Assembly: GCF_900163625.1 (NCBI RefSeq) | Contig: NZ_FUIE01000016.1 | Span: 29,350-93,349, forward strand | Direction: 5' to 3' | Origin: Brevundimonas diminuta 3F5N | Lineage (GTDB): Bacteria > Pseudomonadota > Alphaproteobacteria > Caulobacterales > Caulobacteraceae | DNA length: 64,000 bases | In this document: positions 1-9,147 of the stretch, in pieces | Position numbering within the stretch: position 1 is the first letter of the stretch | How the letters are laid out: every line of letters starts with the position of its first letter | The notes under the pieces: model-generated | The model's input: only the letters and a program-made list of their open reading frames with translations | What the model was told of the DNA's origin: nothing | The model's database searches: none | Made by a program: the position numbers and the translations under genes

Positions 1-721
1 ACAGTGCGCGGGCCGAGGCGACATGGGCCGTCAGCCGGTCCAGCTCCTCGCGCACATCGGCCTTGGTGGCCAGCGCAGCAGCCTCAAGGAAGACGCGCTC
101 GTCCAGGCCCGGCGCATCGGGCGCCAGTTCGCTGATCCGTCGCGTGAAGCGTTCGCGGATGGCCTCGACCTGAGTCGACGCCTCAAGCTCGGCGCGTGCG
201 ACCAGGGCCTCGATGGTCCCGACGAAGTCGTGGATCACCGGCGTCAGCTGTTCGCCTTCGTGCTGACGCGACTCCTTCAGCGCATCCAGCGCCTGTTCGA
301 CCGTGGCGGCCATGGCGGCCTCAAGGGCGGCGCGGCCTTCCGCGTCCTCGTCTTCATCAGCGACCTCGATGACGCCGCGCAGGGCCAGCAGGCCGTCGGC
401 CGAGGGCGGGGTCGCCCCCTCCTCCGCCAACTGGTTCGCCAGCCGCAGATAGGTCGCCAGCACCACCTCATTGACGCGCGGCGCGGGCTCAGTCCCCTCG
501 GCGCGCTTGGCCTGAAGACCCAGCGTCACCTGCCCCCGGTTCAGCCGCGCCTGAGCCGCCGCCTTGGCCAGTCGCTCCAGATTGTCGAAGCCGTGCGGGC
601 CGCGATAGCGCGTCTCCAGCGAGCGGCCGTTGACCGAGCGCGCCTCGACCGTCCAGGTCCAGCCGTCCAGCGCCCCGTCCGCCCGGCCGAAGCCGGTCAT
701 GCCCGAGATCGAGTTGCTCAT
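1..721 (-). CDS. yicC: YicC family endoribonuclease (partial, C-terminus off the left edge)
   Basis: About 240 N-terminal residues of a YicC-family protein can be read leftward from the ATG ending at 721. The start region has the family hallmark MTGFGR, followed by WTWTVEARSVNGR and the FDNLERL segment, and a long helical middle part. Family members are about 290 residues, so roughly 50 C-terminal residues lie outside the window. E. coli YicC is known as a ribonuclease acting on small RNAs; that function here is inference from the family. The start codon overlaps the mltG stop as ATGA, so the two genes are probably translationally coupled. Confidence 0.88.
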   Translation of the reverse strand, partial: MSNSISGMTGFGRADGALDGWTWTVEARSVNGRSLETRYRGPHGFDNLERLAKAAAQARLNRGQVTLGLQAKRAEGTEPAPRVNEVVLATYLRLANQLAEEGATPPSADGLLALRGVIEVADEDEDAEGRAALEAAMAATVEQALDALKESRQHEGEQLTPVIHDFVGTIEALVARAELEASTQVEAIRERFTRRISELAPDAPGLDERVFLEAAALATKADVREELDRLTAHVASARAL

Positions 722-1914
722 CGTCCGGCCTCCGTCGGCACCCGAATGACCTTGGCGCCCGGCGGGATGGCGATGGCCGGGCCGGCCGCTTCATCCGTCA
801 TCGGCGCGGGCGAAGTCTCCGGCGCGGTTTCGCCCGCCGCCAGACCGGCCTTGCGGCGCTCGATCTCACGCCAACGCGCCACGTTCAGCAGATGCTCCTG
901 ATAGGTGCGGGCGAAGACATGGCCGCCCGTGCCGTCGGCGACGAAGAAGACGTATTCCGAGCGCGGCGGGTTCAGCACGGCCTTCAGCGCCTCTTCACCC
1001 GGATTGGCGATCGGCGTCGGCGGCAGGCCGTCGATCAGATAGGTGTTCCACGGCGTCGGATTGCGCAGCTCAGACAACAGGATGCCGCGTCCCAGCGGCC
1101 GCCCCTTGGTCACGCCGTAGACGATGGTCGGGTCGCTCTCCAGCCGCATCCCCAGCCGCAGGCGATTGGTGAAGACGGCCGCCACCTCGGGCCGTTCGGA
1201 GGCGATGCCCGTCTCCTTCTCGACGATCGAAGCCAGGATGACCGCCTCTTCCGGCGTCGTGACCACCGTAGCGGGCGAGCGGGCGGCCCACAGCGTCTCC
1301 AGCTTGGTCTTGGCGGCGCGCTGCATCCGGGCGACGACGGCGGCGCGGGTCTCGCCACGCGTGACCTCATAGGTTTCGGGCCACAGGCTGCCCTCGGGCG
1401 GAACCTCGACCTCGCCGGTCAGGACCGGCTGCTTCATCAGGATGTCGACCGCCTGGGCGCTGGACCAGCCCTCAGGCAGGGTCACGTAGTGGCGCACCGC
1501 CTTGCCGTCGACCAGCAGGCCCACCACCGTCGCCAGAGAGGCGCCCGACGGCACCTCATACTCGCCCGCGCGGATCTTGCGGTCGGCGCCGGTCAGGCTG
1601 ATCGCTGCGCGGAACAGGTCGGTGGAGCGGATCACCCCCGCCGATTTCAGATTGGCCGCAATGGCCGGAACGCCCGCGCCGGACGGCAGGGTGACGACCG
1701 TCGCCTCGCCTTCCGCCGCCTTCGGCCCCGGTCCCCAGTAGATGGCCCAGAACGCGACCAGAGCCGCGACCAGGAACAGTCCCAGCGTCCCGGCGGCGGT
1801 GATCAGACCGACGCCGAGACCGGAACGCCCCGCCCCGCCCCCGCCGCCCTTTTTCGGAACGCGCGACTTGGGAATGCGAACCTTGGGGGTGCGGGGGGGC
1901 GGAGCCTTGGCCAA
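718..1914 (-). CDS. mltG: Endolytic murein transglycosylase MltG
   Basis: 398 residues. A basic, proline- and glycine-rich cytoplasmic N-terminus (1-32) is followed by one membrane segment (about 33-60) and a periplasmic YceG domain. The catalytic region is visible as ASIVEKET (about 228-235), followed by the typical VFTNRLRLGM, SDPTIVYG and LPPTPIANPG motifs. The enzyme cleaves nascent peptidoglycan strands next to the membrane and is thought to set glycan length. It lies one base after fabF and overlaps yicC by 4 bp. A fabF-mltG-yicC order is common in alphaproteobacteria and ties fatty-acid synthesis to wall growth. The N-terminal tail is longer than in E. coli. Confidence 0.93.
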   Translation of the reverse strand: MAKAPPPRTPKVRIPKSRVPKKGGGGGAGRSGLGVGLITAAGTLGLFLVAALVAFWAIYWGPGPKAAEGEATVVTLPSGAGVPAIAANLKSAGVIRSTDLFRAAISLTGADRKIRAGEYEVPSGASLATVVGLLVDGKAVRHYVTLPEGWSSAQAVDILMKQPVLTGEVEVPPEGSLWPETYEVTRGETRAAVVARMQRAAKTKLETLWAARSPATVVTTPEEAVILASIVEKETGIASERPEVAAVFTNRLRLGMRLESDPTIVYGVTKGRPLGRGILLSELRNPTPWNTYLIDGLPPTPIANPGEEALKAVLNPPRSEYVFFVADGTGGHVFARTYQEHLLNVARWREIERRKAGLAAGETAPETSPAPMTDEAAGPAIAIPPGAKVIRVPTEAGR

Positions 1915-1915
1915 A

Positions 1916-3196
1916 TCAGTCGACCTTCTTGAAGATCACGGCCGCATTGGTGCCGCCGAAACCGAAGCTGTTGGACATGGCGACATCAATCTTCTTGGCC
2001 TTGCCCTTGTGCGGAACCAGGTCGATCGGCGTCTCCATCTCCGGGTCGTCCAGATTGATGGTCGGCGGCGCCATCTGGTCGCGGATGGCCAGCACCGAGA
2101 AGATGCTCTCGATCGCCCCGGCGGCGCCCAGCAGGTGGCCCGTCATCGACTTGGTGGACGACACGGCGAGATCCTTGGCGTGATCGCCGACCAGACGCTC
2201 AACCGCCTTCAGCTCGATCCAGTCGGCCATGGTCGAGGTGCCGTGGGTGTTGACGTAGTCGAGGTCGGAGGGCTGCATCCCGGCGCGCTTCAGCGCCGCC
2301 TTCATGGCCCTCAGACCGCCGTCGCCGTCTTCCGACGGGGCGGTGATGTGATAGGCGTCGCCGCTCATGCCGTAGCCGACGACCTCGGCGTAGATCTTGG
2401 CGCCGCGCGCCTTGGCGTGTTCGTATTCTTCCAGAACCATGACGCCCGCGCCCTCGCCCATGACGAAGCCCGCATGGCCGCGATCATAGGGACGCGAGGC
2501 CTTCTCCGGCGTGTCGTTATAGGCGGTGCAAAGGGCCTTGCAGGCCAGGAAACCCGCGATGCCGATCGGCACGACCGAGCTTTCAGCGCCGCCCGCCACC
2601 ATGACGTCGGCGTCGCCCAGGGCGATCATCCGGGCCGCGTCGCCGATGGCGTGGGCGCCCGTGGCGCAGGCCGTGACGACCGAGTGGTTCGGGCCCTTCA
2701 GGCCGTGGCGGATCGAAATCTGGCCGGACGCCAGGTTGATCAGGGCCGAGGGGATGAAGAAGGGGCTGACCCGGCGCGGCCCTTGTTCCTTCAGGATGAT
2801 GGCCGTGTCGGCGATGGGGCCCAGGCCGCCGATGCCCGAACCGACCATGACGCCGGTCGCTTCCTTGTCGTCTTCCGATTCCGGCTTCCAGTTCGCGTCG
2901 GCCAGCGCCTCGTCCGCCGCTGCGATGGCGTACAGGATGAAGTCGTCGACACGCTTGCGGTCCTTGGCCGACATCACCTGATCGGGGTCGAAGACGCCCG
3001 GCTGACCGACTTCGCCGCCGCCGCGTCCGTCGACGCTGGGGACTTCGCCCGCGATGGTGCAGCCGTAGCCTTCGGTGTCGAAAGCGGTGATGGGACGGAT
3101 GCCCGAACGACCGTCCAGAATGCCTTTCCAGACGTGCTCGACGCCCGAGCCCAGCGGAGTGACCAGGCCCAGGCCCGTGATGACGACGCGGCGCAT
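1916..3196 (-). CDS. fabF: 3-oxoacyl-[acyl-carrier-protein] synthase II
   Basis: 426 residues, full-length KAS II. It condenses malonyl-ACP with acyl-ACP in the elongation cycle in the cytoplasm. The catalytic triad is visible: Cys177 in the TACATG motif, the first His in NTHGTST, and the second His in KSMTGHLLGAAGA. The C-terminal SNSFGFGGTNAA glycine motif is intact. It lies 118 bp downstream of acpP and is separated from it by a strong hairpin, so it may be transcribed partly by read-through. The mltG start follows almost immediately. Confidence 0.97.
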   Translation of the reverse strand: MRRVVITGLGLVTPLGSGVEHVWKGILDGRSGIRPITAFDTEGYGCTIAGEVPSVDGRGGGEVGQPGVFDPDQVMSAKDRKRVDDFILYAIAAADEALADANWKPESEDDKEATGVMVGSGIGGLGPIADTAIILKEQGPRRVSPFFIPSALINLASGQISIRHGLKGPNHSVVTACATGAHAIGDAARMIALGDADVMVAGGAESSVVPIGIAGFLACKALCTAYNDTPEKASRPYDRGHAGFVMGEGAGVMVLEEYEHAKARGAKIYAEVVGYGMSGDAYHITAPSEDGDGGLRAMKAALKRAGMQPSDLDYVNTHGTSTMADWIELKAVERLVGDHAKDLAVSSTKSMTGHLLGAAGAIESIFSVLAIRDQMAPPTINLDDPEMETPIDLVPHKGKAKKIDVAMSNSFGFGGTNAAVIFKKVD

Positions 3197-3240
3197 GGTT
3201 CGCGCTCCTTCTTGGTCAGAATCGTAGCCAGAAACACTAA

Positions 3241-3282
3241 TGGCCGCCGGACGGTCCCGCTAGGGGTCCGTCACGGCGGCCA
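3241..3282 (-). terminator. Hairpin between acpP and fabF (terminator or attenuator)
   Basis: TGGCCGCCG (3241-3249) pairs with CGGCGGCCA (3274-3282), and GACGG (3250-3254) pairs with CCGTC (3268-3272) above a single-base bulge. On the minus strand the stem is followed by the T-rich TTAGTGTTT. It would end the abundant acpP message while letting some transcription reach fabF. Confidence 0.65.
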
Positions 3283-3314
3283 TCAGCTGGTAAGTGCGAC
3301 GAATCGCAGCCGGA

Positions 3315-3554
3315 TCAGGCGGCCAGCTTCTCGTCGATGAACTTCACCGCGTCGCCGACGGTCTGGATGTGCTCGGCGGCGTCATCCGGGATTTCGACGT
3401 CGAATTCTTCTTCGAAGGCCATGACCAGTTCGACGTTGTCGAGCGAGTCGGCGCCCAGGTCGTCGATGAAGGAAGCCTTCTCGGTGACCTTGTCCGGATC
3501 GGCGTCCAGGTGGTCGATCACGATCTTGCGGACGCGTTCGAGGGTGTCGGACAT
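3315..3554 (-). CDS. acpP: Acyl carrier protein
   Basis: 79 residues, very acidic, the usual ACP length. Ser37 in the DSL motif ([12 protein letters not shown]) is the attachment site for 4'-phosphopantetheine. ACP carries the growing acyl chain between FabD, FabF and FabG, all encoded alongside. It sits between fabG (186 bp upstream) and fabF, with a terminator-like hairpin after the stop, as expected for a gene made in large excess over its neighbours. The 3555-3739 stretch upstream holds no gene and probably contains its own promoter. Confidence 0.97.
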   Translation of the reverse strand: MSDTLERVRKIVIDHLDADPDKVTEKASFIDDLGADSLDNVELVMAFEEEFDVEIPDDAAEHIQTVGDAVKFIDEKLAA

Positions 3555-3739
3555 GAGTGTCTCTCTGCCTGTTTGAAATCGCCGTGAAGGCGGGTCTTGG
3601 GTTGTTTCGCCGTGTCACGGCTGCCTGTCGGGCGCAAGCCTCAATGAGACTCACCCCCGAAAGACGTTCGTGCCCTTTAGCACAGGGTGACGGCGTGGAA
3701 ATAGTCTGTTGCGCGTCGTGATGACGCCGCGCAACGGGT

Positions 3740-4480
3740 TCAGATCATCGCCATGCCGCCGTTGACGTGCAGGGTCTGGCCGGTGACGTAGGCCGCTTCA
3801 TCCGACGACAGATAGACGGCGGCCGAGGCGATTTCGTCGCCTGCGCCCAGGCGTCCGGCCGGAATCTTCGACAGAATGGCGTCGCGCTGCTGGTCGTTCA
3901 GCACGTCGGTCATCGGCGAGGCGATGAAGCCCGGCGCGATGCAGTTGACCGTGATCCCGCGCGAACCGACTTCCTGGGCCAGCGACTTGGAGAAGCCGAT
4001 CATCCCGGCCTTGGAGGCGGAATAGTTGGTCTGACCGGGGTTGCCCGTGACGCCGACCACCGAGGTGATGCCGATGATGCGGCCCGAACGGCGCTTCATC
4101 ATCCCCTTCACCGCTGCGCGGGTCAGGCGGAAATAGGACTCCAGGTTGATCTGGATGACCGACTGGAAGTCCTCGTCCTTCATCCGCATCAGCAGGCCGT
4201 CCTTGGTGATGCCCGCGTTGGCGACCAGGATGTCCAGCGGAGCGCCCGCCGTCGTCTCGGCCGCGTTGACCAGATTGTCGACCGATTCCGGGTCCGACAG
4301 GTTCGCCGTGGCGAAGTGAGCGCGCTCGCCCAGTTCTTTGGCCAGATCGGCCAGCACGGCTTCACGCGTGCCGGACAGGACGACGGTCGCCCCTTGCGCG
4401 TACAGGGCGCGAGCGATGGCCCCGCCGATGCCGCCGGTGGCGCCGGTCACGAGGGCGGTCTTGCCGGTAAGGTTGAACAT
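3740..4480 (-). CDS. fabG: 3-oxoacyl-[acyl-carrier-protein] reductase
   Basis: 246 residues, a classical short-chain dehydrogenase. The NADPH-binding TGATGGIGGA motif is at 12-21 and NAG at 88-90. The catalytic tetrad is Asn112, Ser140, Tyr153 and Lys157 (YSASKAG), and the end is the FabG-typical HVNGGMAMI. It reduces beta-ketoacyl-ACP in fatty-acid elongation. The short 17 bp gap from fabD and the conserved fabD-fabG-acpP-fabF order distinguish it from the many SDR paralogs. Confidence 0.95.
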   Translation of the reverse strand: MFNLTGKTALVTGATGGIGGAIARALYAQGATVVLSGTREAVLADLAKELGERAHFATANLSDPESVDNLVNAAETTAGAPLDILVANAGITKDGLLMRMKDEDFQSVIQINLESYFRLTRAAVKGMMKRRSGRIIGITSVVGVTGNPGQTNYSASKAGMIGFSKSLAQEVGSRGITVNCIAPGFIASPMTDVLNDQQRDAILSKIPAGRLGAGDEIASAAVYLSSDEAAYVTGQTLHVNGGMAMI

Positions 4481-4497
4481 GGTTTCTTCCTATCTGT

Positions 4498-5442
4498 TCA
4501 GAGCGACTTGGCGAAGGCTTCCAGCTCTTCGGCCGTGTTCAGCGCCAGAGCCTCGGCATCGGGGGCGATGCGCTTGGCCATGCCGGTCAGCACCTTGCCC
4601 GAGCCGACCTCGACGAAGCGGGTCACGCCGCCTTCAGACGCCATCCACTCCATGCTCTCGCGCCAGCGCACGCGGCCCGTCACCTGCTCGACCAGCAGGC
4701 GGCGGATGACCTCAGCGTCGGTTTCCGGGCGAGCGGTGACGTTGGCGACCACCGAAACGGCGGGCGCGACAATCTTCGCATCGGCCAGAGCGGCCGCCAT
4801 CTCGTCGGCGGCGGGCTGCATCAGCGGGCAGTGGAAGGGCGCCGAGACGTTCAGCGGAATGGCGCGCGCGCCCAGTTCCTTGGCCTTTTCGATGGCCAGA
4901 TCCACGGCAGCCTTGTCGCCCGAGATGACGACGTTGCCCTTGTTGTTGTCGTTGGCGACGACGCAGACGCCCGCCGCCGAACCGGCCTTGGCCGCTTCTT
5001 CAGCCAGCGCCAGGTCGGTCTTGGGGCCGATCAGCGAAGCCATCGCGCCCTTGCCCACCGGCACGGCGCGCTGCATGGCCTGACCGCGCAGCTTCAGCAG
5101 GCGCGCGGTGTCCGACAGGCTGATCGCGCCCGCCGCGGCCAGAGCCGAATATTCGCCCAGGGAGTGACCGGCGACGAAGGCGGCGCGCGCCACGTCGACG
5201 CCGAACTCGACCTTCAGCACCCGCGCCGTGGCGACCGACACGGCCATCAGGGCCGGCTGGGCGTTCTCGGTCAGGGTCAGCTGATCTTCCGGCCCTTCGC
5301 GCATCAGCTCGAACAGCTTCTGGTTCAGGGCGTCGTCCACCTCGGCAAAGACCTCGCGCGCGCTGGCGAAGGCGTCCGACAGGGCGACGCCCATGCCCAC
5401 CGACTGGCTGCCCTGACCGGGAAAGAGAAGCGCGAGGCTCAT
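4498..5442 (-). CDS. fabD: Malonyl CoA-acyl carrier protein transacylase
   Basis: 314 residues. The FPGQGSQ motif (7-13) forms the oxyanion region, Ser94 in GHSLGEYSAL is the nucleophile, and His204 in APFHCPLM completes the dyad. It loads malonyl groups onto ACP. This is the first gene of the leftward fab cluster; the upstream 5443-5660 region (218 bp) has no gene and should hold its promoter. Confidence 0.96.
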   Translation of the reverse strand: MSLALLFPGQGSQSVGMGVALSDAFASAREVFAEVDDALNQKLFELMREGPEDQLTLTENAQPALMAVSVATARVLKVEFGVDVARAAFVAGHSLGEYSALAAAGAISLSDTARLLKLRGQAMQRAVPVGKGAMASLIGPKTDLALAEEAAKAGSAAGVCVVANDNNKGNVVISGDKAAVDLAIEKAKELGARAIPLNVSAPFHCPLMQPAADEMAAALADAKIVAPAVSVVANVTARPETDAEVIRRLLVEQVTGRVRWRESMEWMASEGGVTRFVEVGSGKVLTGMAKRIAPDAEALALNTAEELEAFAKSL

Positions 5443-5532
5443 CCGGGATCGTCCGTCATCCGTTGAATCAAGCCGCGAGGGGTAGGCGAATCCCTCCCCT
5501 ACGGCAAGAAGGACGCCGCCGCTTTACCCCCG

Positions 5533-5620
5533 CTCATCCCGACGGACGCCGGGACCCAGTGCTTTGACTGCAAGGTGCTGAGGCCGACAAGACATGGCTC
5601 AGGCCGGCTCTCTCACTGGA
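5533..5620. repeat. Degenerate palindromic intergenic repeat
   Basis: In the fabD/lipoprotein gap, TCCCG (5537-5541) can pair with CGGGA (5550-5554), and CCAGTG (5556-5561) with CACTGG (5614-5619). The organisation (CATCCC, hairpin, CCAG, then CTGGATCC) resembles the much better preserved element at 15898-16000. I read it as a decayed relative of that repeat. No gene is visible from 5443 to 5660. Confidence 0.45.
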
Positions 5621-5660
5621 TCCAGGTGCAAGCCCTGCGGCGCTAGACCCGCTGTCTCGA

Positions 5661-6029
5661 TCAACTGCTCGCGGCCGGCATGGGACGGAACTGCATCACC
5701 ACCTTGCCTCGTCCGCTGAGGTCGAAGCCGCCATTGTCGCCCACAGGCGCTTCATCCATGCAGACCTCGCGCGGGCGCGCCGTATCATTCAGGCAGAACT
5801 GCCCGTCGGCGCGACGCCAGGTTCCTTCACGCGCCACCGGACCGCCGGGTTCCGACATGGTGAAGGAGCCGTCGGCCTTCAGATCGACGTCGACTGCCGT
5901 CCCGTCCATCATCGTGACCTTGTAGGCTCCGCTAGGAGAGCGACCTTGATCGTTCTGACTTTTGGCCGGGTTGCCGCAAGCGGCCAGAGCGACGAAGGCG
6001 GCCATGCAGGCCAGGGTGGTGATACGCAT
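5661..6029 (-). CDS. Small lipoprotein of unknown function
   Basis: 122 residues from the ATG at 6029, chosen because AAGGGGGA lies six bases before it and the protein then opens with a short signal peptide ending in the lipobox LAAC. The mature part has a Gly-Ala-Tyr strand, DGTAVDVDLKADGSF, an EGTWRRADGQFCLN segment and a Cys pair. Together these suggest a small beta-rich periplasmic domain of the kind that reports on or stabilises envelope components. I do not recognise the family. It is leftward and monocistronic. Confidence 0.8.
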   Translation of the reverse strand: MRITTLACMAAFVALAACGNPAKSQNDQGRSPSGAYKVTMMDGTAVDVDLKADGSFTMSEPGGPVAREGTWRRADGQFCLNDTARPREVCMDEAPVGDNGGFDLSGRGKVVMQFRPMPAASS

Positions 6030-6105
6030 AAATCCCCCTTGAGCGTTAAGGCGACGAGCGTCGCCGTTGATCAAGCCAATGCCGCTGTTCGCGTCGAAGT
6101 TCCCC

Positions 6106-7548
6106 TCAGTCCTTGATCTCCGCCGTGCAGGGGCGGTCGTCCGGCCCGGCCGCGCCGTCGCAACGGCGCAGGGCCAGCAGGGTGTCCTCGGTCTCGATCA
6201 GCCGCTTCGTCCCATCGACCTGCCGCACCAGCGTGAAGGCGTCATACAGCCCGCCCGTCGCCGTGAAAGCGCGGAACGACAGGCGGTCGGCCTCGACGTC
6301 GATCAGCTGATACAGTTCGGTGTTCTCAGCCGCACGCACCGGCTGCGTGTCCGCCCGGTCGTTCAGCCCGTACATCTTGGAGCCGGTGACGGAGACGACA
6401 TAGACCGGCCCCTGCGGACGGCCCGCCGCGCTGTCGGCGCGCGAGGCCTCGGCCCCGGCGGGGTTGGAGACGCGGCCATAACAATGGTCATGCCCCTGCA
6501 GCACCAGATCGATGTTGCGGGCGTCGAAGATCGGCTTCCAGGCGGCCTTCAGTTCCTCGGTATCCTCGGGCCGGGCGCAGGTGTAGATCGGCTGGTGGAA
6601 CAGGGCGACGTTCCAGCGCGCCGGGCTTTCGGCCAGCACACGATCCAGCCAGCGCGTCTGGCTTTCCCCGGCGCCCAGATCGATGGCCGCCGTGCCGTCC
6701 AGCACGATGAAGCGCACGCCCTGATAGTCGACATAGTAGCTGGTCGCCTTCGCCCCCTCGGCGCCGTTGTCCGGCAGGGCGAACTGCAGCGGCCAATGCG
6801 GGCCGAGAACACGCGATTCCTCGCCGTTTGGCAGCACATGGTCGACGTATTCATGGTTGCCGCTGGCGGGCAGTTGCGGCGTCATGGCGAAGGCGCGGCC
6901 GCCGGCCTCGGTCCATTCGCCCCATTCGTCGTCGTGAACCTTGACCTCGCGTTGGGCCACCAAATCGCCTGCGTGGACGACCAGAGCCGCCGGTCCCGCC
7001 TCTTTGAAGGCCGAGCGGATCACGCGCGAGCCGATCTCCAGAATGTCGTTCTGCGTGTCGCCTAGGTAGATGAAGCGGAACGGCGCGAACTCGGCCTTCG
7101 CCGTGCGGAACGGCAGCCACTCGCTCCAGCCGTCGGCCGCGCGCACGCGATAGACATAGCGCGTGTCCGGCTTAAGCCCGTCAAAGCGCGCCTGATGATA
7201 GAGGGCGCGGCCGTTCTCGTTCTCGATCGGCGCCGTGGTCCCGGCCACGGTGCGGGCGGCGAAGCCCAGCAGAGGGCCGTCGATCTCCTCGGCGATCTGG
7301 GCCGCGGCGGCGGTCTGGCGCGTGTCGGTGCGCCAGGCCACGGCGGCGCCGCGCGCGGCGTCGGCGGCGGGGCTCAACACGATGCGGTCGGCCCAGCCCT
7401 TGGCCGCCCAGCGGCCGTTCGGCGCGTGCAGCGGCGGCGGCAGCGGATCGGGGTCCGGCGGCGCGACGACCTGAGCCATCGAGGGCGCGGCGGCCAGCAG
7501 GGCGGCGGCGGCCAAGGCGGCGGCCTGAGCAGCGACGGACAGATTCAT
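6106..7548 (-). CDS. Secreted purple-acid-phosphatase-like metallophosphoesterase
   Basis: 480 residues with a signal peptide (about 1-25). An N-terminal fibronectin-III-like domain (about 50-150, with GLKPDTRYVYRVRA) is followed by a calcineurin-like metallophosphoesterase domain. Metal-ligand motifs are in order: GDTQ (163-166), GDLV (194-197), GNHE (230-233), then FHQPIYT and GHDHCYGR. This is the domain order of purple acid phosphatases, so a periplasmic or secreted phosphomonoesterase is likely; the substrate is unknown. It stands alone between a lipoprotein and a metal transporter, with 76 bp downstream and about 100 bp upstream free of genes. Confidence 0.88.
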   Translation of the reverse strand: MNLSVAAQAAALAAAALLAAAPSMAQVVAPPDPDPLPPPLHAPNGRWAAKGWADRIVLSPAADAARGAAVAWRTDTRQTAAAAQIAEEIDGPLLGFAARTVAGTTAPIENENGRALYHQARFDGLKPDTRYVYRVRAADGWSEWLPFRTAKAEFAPFRFIYLGDTQNDILEIGSRVIRSAFKEAGPAALVVHAGDLVAQREVKVHDDEWGEWTEAGGRAFAMTPQLPASGNHEYVDHVLPNGEESRVLGPHWPLQFALPDNGAEGAKATSYYVDYQGVRFIVLDGTAAIDLGAGESQTRWLDRVLAESPARWNVALFHQPIYTCARPEDTEELKAAWKPIFDARNIDLVLQGHDHCYGRVSNPAGAEASRADSAAGRPQGPVYVVSVTGSKMYGLNDRADTQPVRAAENTELYQLIDVEADRLSFRAFTATGGLYDAFTLVRQVDGTKRLIETEDTLLALRRCDGAAGPDDRPCTAEIKD

Positions 7549-7650
7549 GATGATGTTTCCCCGAACCTCACTTGGTCGAGGGCGAGGCCTAACGGCCCAA
7601 TGCGACGGTTCGCCGGGGCTTTTGTGAAACTCCTGCGAGGAATAGGCCGC

Positions 7651-8934
7651 CTACGATGGGATCAGGCCCAGCAGCTCCTTGCCCGCCAGCACGGCGAACA
7701 GCAGGGCCGCCGCTCCCAGCAACAGGTTGGAAATCCAGCCGCTGCGCCATTCCTGCGGGGTCCGCGAGCTGTTCAGCAGCCACAACAACGTCCCGGCCAG
7801 GAAGGGCATGAACAGGCTGCCCAGCACCCCATATGCGACAATCAGCCCGAACGGCCGATCCATGAACAGCAGCAGCATCGGCGGGAAGGTCAGCCACAGG
7901 GCGTAGACGCGGAACGCCCGGCTCTTGTCGCCGCGCGCCTTCGGATCGTCCGAGCGGCCGCGCACATGGGCGGTGAAGTCCGCGAACATCAGGCTGACGC
8001 CCTGCCACACGCCCAGCAGGCTGGAGAAGCTGGTGGCCCAGAAGCCGACCAGGAACAGGATGGAGATCGGCCGCCCGAACCGCTCGCGCAGCACCTGGTC
8101 CAGATCCAGCAGGCCCCGGTCACCGCCCTGCAAGGCGATGCCCGCGCTATAGAGCAGCTCGGCCCCCACGATCAGCATGGCGACGACGAAGACGCCGGTG
8201 ACGAGATAGGCCACCCGGTTGTCCAGCCGCATGACCGCCATCCAGCCCGGCCCCTTCCAGCCCTTGGCGTTCAGCCAATAGCCATAGGCCGCCATGGTGA
8301 TGGTGCCCCCCACCCCGCCGATCAGTCCCAGGGTATAGAAGGCCGACCCTTCCGGCAGGCTCGGCCACAGGCCGGTCAGCAATTCCGGCAGATTGGGCGT
8401 GACGATCACGGCCAGGCCCACGACAGTGACGAACATCACCCCGACGCAGGCCGTCATCACCTTCTCGAACAGGCCGTAGCCGCCGAACCAGACAAAGATC
8501 AGGCCCGCAACGCCGCTCAGCATCCCCCAGGCTTTCAGGTCCAGCACGGGGAACAGCGCCGCCAACGGCAGAGCCGTCGAGGTCATGGCCGCCGCCCCGT
8601 AGACGAAGCCCCACACCACCACATAGACGCCGAAGTATAGCCCGGCCCAGTTCAACCGCCCCTCCAGCCAGCCGCCGCCCAGACGCGACCGCCCCAGGCT
8701 GGACCAGCCCTCGAACATCGTCCGCTCGCTGGACAGGGTCCACCGGCCCACGGCCTCGGCCAGGGCGATCTTCAGCACGGTTCCGATGACGGCGGCCCAC
8801 AGCAGGGCGTAGCCGAAGCGCGATCCGGCGATCAGGGTGGCCACCAGGTCGCCCGCGCCTACCCCGGTCGCGGCCACCACGATTCCCGGCCCGATCAACG
8901 ACCAGCGGTTCCTCGGCGTCGGCGTTTGCGTCAT
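7651..8934 (-). CDS. Nramp-related membrane transporter with an altered metal site
   Basis: 427 residues, about 11 hydrophobic segments, with the Nramp opening GPG in the first helix. In canonical Nramp proteins helix 1 carries the metal-binding DPGN. Here the aligned residues are Gly26-Ala-Gly-Asp29 (GVGAGDLVAT), so both usual ligands are changed. Helix 6, where canonical members have a metal-binding Met, reads GGTITMAAYGYW. It therefore belongs to the wider Nramp family (COG1914-type), and its cargo may not be Mn2+ or Fe2+. It is monocistronic and divergent from rpsF. Confidence 0.82.
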   Translation of the reverse strand: MTQTPTPRNRWSLIGPGIVVAATGVGAGDLVATLIAGSRFGYALLWAAVIGTVLKIALAEAVGRWTLSSERTMFEGWSSLGRSRLGGGWLEGRLNWAGLYFGVYVVVWGFVYGAAAMTSTALPLAALFPVLDLKAWGMLSGVAGLIFVWFGGYGLFEKVMTACVGVMFVTVVGLAVIVTPNLPELLTGLWPSLPEGSAFYTLGLIGGVGGTITMAAYGYWLNAKGWKGPGWMAVMRLDNRVAYLVTGVFVVAMLIVGAELLYSAGIALQGGDRGLLDLDQVLRERFGRPISILFLVGFWATSFSSLLGVWQGVSLMFADFTAHVRGRSDDPKARGDKSRAFRVYALWLTFPPMLLLFMDRPFGLIVAYGVLGSLFMPFLAGTLLWLLNSSRTPQEWRSGWISNLLLGAAALLFAVLAGKELLGLIPS

Positions 8935-9126
8935 CCTGAAGGCTCCGGTTACGTGAGCCGCACCGTGCCGCGCTTCGCCGCCGCTGCCAATCGCCGGCGC
9001 AAAGGCCGCCGCGCCTTGCCCTGACGGGGTTTTTCCCGTATAGGCGCGCCCTTTCCAGGGCTTCGGTCCTGCTGCGGAACGTCAAAGGGTCGGGAAACTC
9101 CCGTCCGCCGTGTCAGGAGCCATCGT

Positions 9127-9147
9127 GGACGAACTACCCGGTTCGCC
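9127..9147 (+). promoter_or_regulatory. Hairpin in the rpsF 5' leader (possible S6:S18 site)
   Basis: CGAAC (9130-9134) and GTTCG (9141-9145) enclose the loop TACCCG; GG (9127-9128) and CC (9146-9147) extend the stem past a bulged A. In many bacteria the rpsF leader holds an S6:S18-binding hairpin with a conserved unpaired CCG. The CCG in this loop and the position 32 bases before the rpsF ATG fit that, but I could not test it against the covariance model. Confidence 0.4.

Noticed and set aside
1742..3340. Long plus-strand frame (532 codons) opposite fabF
   Set aside because: It has no recognisable domain and is antisense to the well-supported fabF; GC-rich third positions create such frames.
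7195..8640. 481-codon plus-strand frame opposite the phosphatase and the Nramp gene
   Set aside because: Gln/Arg/His-rich shadow with no domain; both opposite genes are secure.
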